Of a stretch of DNA of 13,738 nucleotides, positions 13,659 to 13,738 are shown in pieces (within the stretch, counting starts at the first letter, position 1; each line of letters starts with the position of its first letter). A program made the position numbers and the translations under genes. The notes below the pieces were generated by a model. The model saw only the letters and a list, made by a program, of their open reading frames with translations, was not told where the DNA came from and did not search any database. Origin of the DNA: Robiginitomaculum sp036478975 (GTDB taxonomy: Bacteria > Pseudomonadota > Alphaproteobacteria > Caulobacterales > Maricaulaceae); NCBI GenBank assembly GCA_036478975.1, contig JAZGFA010000203.1, positions 1 through 13,738 of the forward strand, read 5' to 3'.

Positions 13659-13738
13659 ATGGCTGGAATGAATTTACTCGATATGATTATGAGCGCGCAG
13701 GGCGGCACTGTAGCCCAAGGCGCCGGCGCGCAGCTCGG
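13659..13738 (+). CDS. DUF937 (YidB-like) protein, N-terminal fragment
   Basis: The first 26 codons are present and the gene continues past the right edge. The product begins MAGMNLLDMIMSAQGGTVAQ and then Gly/Ala-rich residues. MNLLDM(I/L)(M/L)-AQGG is the usual beginning of DUF937 proteins, small helical proteins of unknown function. The ATG is supported by AAGGAG with 6 bases spacing. It follows the second DUF465 gene by about 100 bases and is likely transcribed from its own promoter, since a TTGACA and a TATAGT element lie upstream. The call rests on the N-terminus only. Confidence 0.7.
   Translation, partial: MAGMNLLDMIMSAQGGTVAQGAGAQL

Noticed and set aside
1..13738. Mobile elements, CRISPR arrays, tRNA or rRNA genes and defence genes
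   Set aside because: I searched by eye for transposase or integrase motifs, regularly spaced repeats and tRNA-like T-arm sequences and found none; every coding stretch is explained by housekeeping or small conserved genes.

Overview
The window reads as a compact stretch of an alphaproteobacterial chromosome with housekeeping genes. GC looks to be in the mid-50s percent by eye. The evidence is a split glycine decarboxylase (gcvPA/gcvPB) behind a tandem glycine riboswitch, DUF465 (YdcH-like) small proteins near purE-purK, an ispH-rnhA pair, a conserved alphaproteobacterial lipoprotein-like gene, and marked scarcity of GANTC, the CcrM methylation site. A Caulobacterales/Hyphomonadaceae-like lineage is my inference. 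I see no insertion sequence, CRISPR array, tRNA, rRNA or phage gene.

Layout, left to right. The 3' end of a peroxiredoxin gene (1-117) is followed by a two-gene membrane-protein operon on the + strand: an SPFH/band 7 protein and an NfeD-like protein. A strong bidirectional terminator (about 1645-1685) separates it from the convergent glycine-cleavage operon, which runs on the - strand as gcvT-gcvH-gcvPA-gcvPB. That operon starts from a likely promoter near 6376-6404 and a two-aptamer glycine riboswitch (6168-6363). On the other side of the promoter is a small unrecognised + strand gene (6495-6668) that ends 3 bases from the end of argS. argS (GTG start) lies behind a putative lipoprotein gene on the - strand. 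ispH and rnhA form a + strand pair with a one-base overlap. purE and purK form a - strand pair, and purK overlaps rnhA tail to tail by 14 bases. Divergent from purE is a small soluble GGDEF diguanylate cyclase, which overlaps tail to tail with a DUF465 gene. A second, shorter DUF465 gene is divergent from the first, and a DUF937-type gene runs off the right edge.

How the parts work together. The gcv operon encodes the T, H and two-subunit P proteins of the glycine cleavage system and is controlled by glycine through its leader RNA. The shared L protein (lipoamide dehydrogenase) is not in the window. PurE and PurK together convert AIR to CAIR in purine synthesis, a pathway that uses one-carbon units of the kind gcv supplies. 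The remaining genes serve isoprenoid synthesis (IspH), RNA-DNA hybrid removal (RnhA), tRNA charging (ArgS), c-di-GMP signalling (GGDEF protein) and membrane organisation (SPFH/NfeD).

I found no clearly new multi-gene system. The observations most worth a second look are the GANTC sites clustered in the gcv promoter and leader against a GANTC-poor background, the hairpin over the gcvT start region, the unrecognised 57-residue gene, and departures from gene orders that are common in Alphaproteobacteria.
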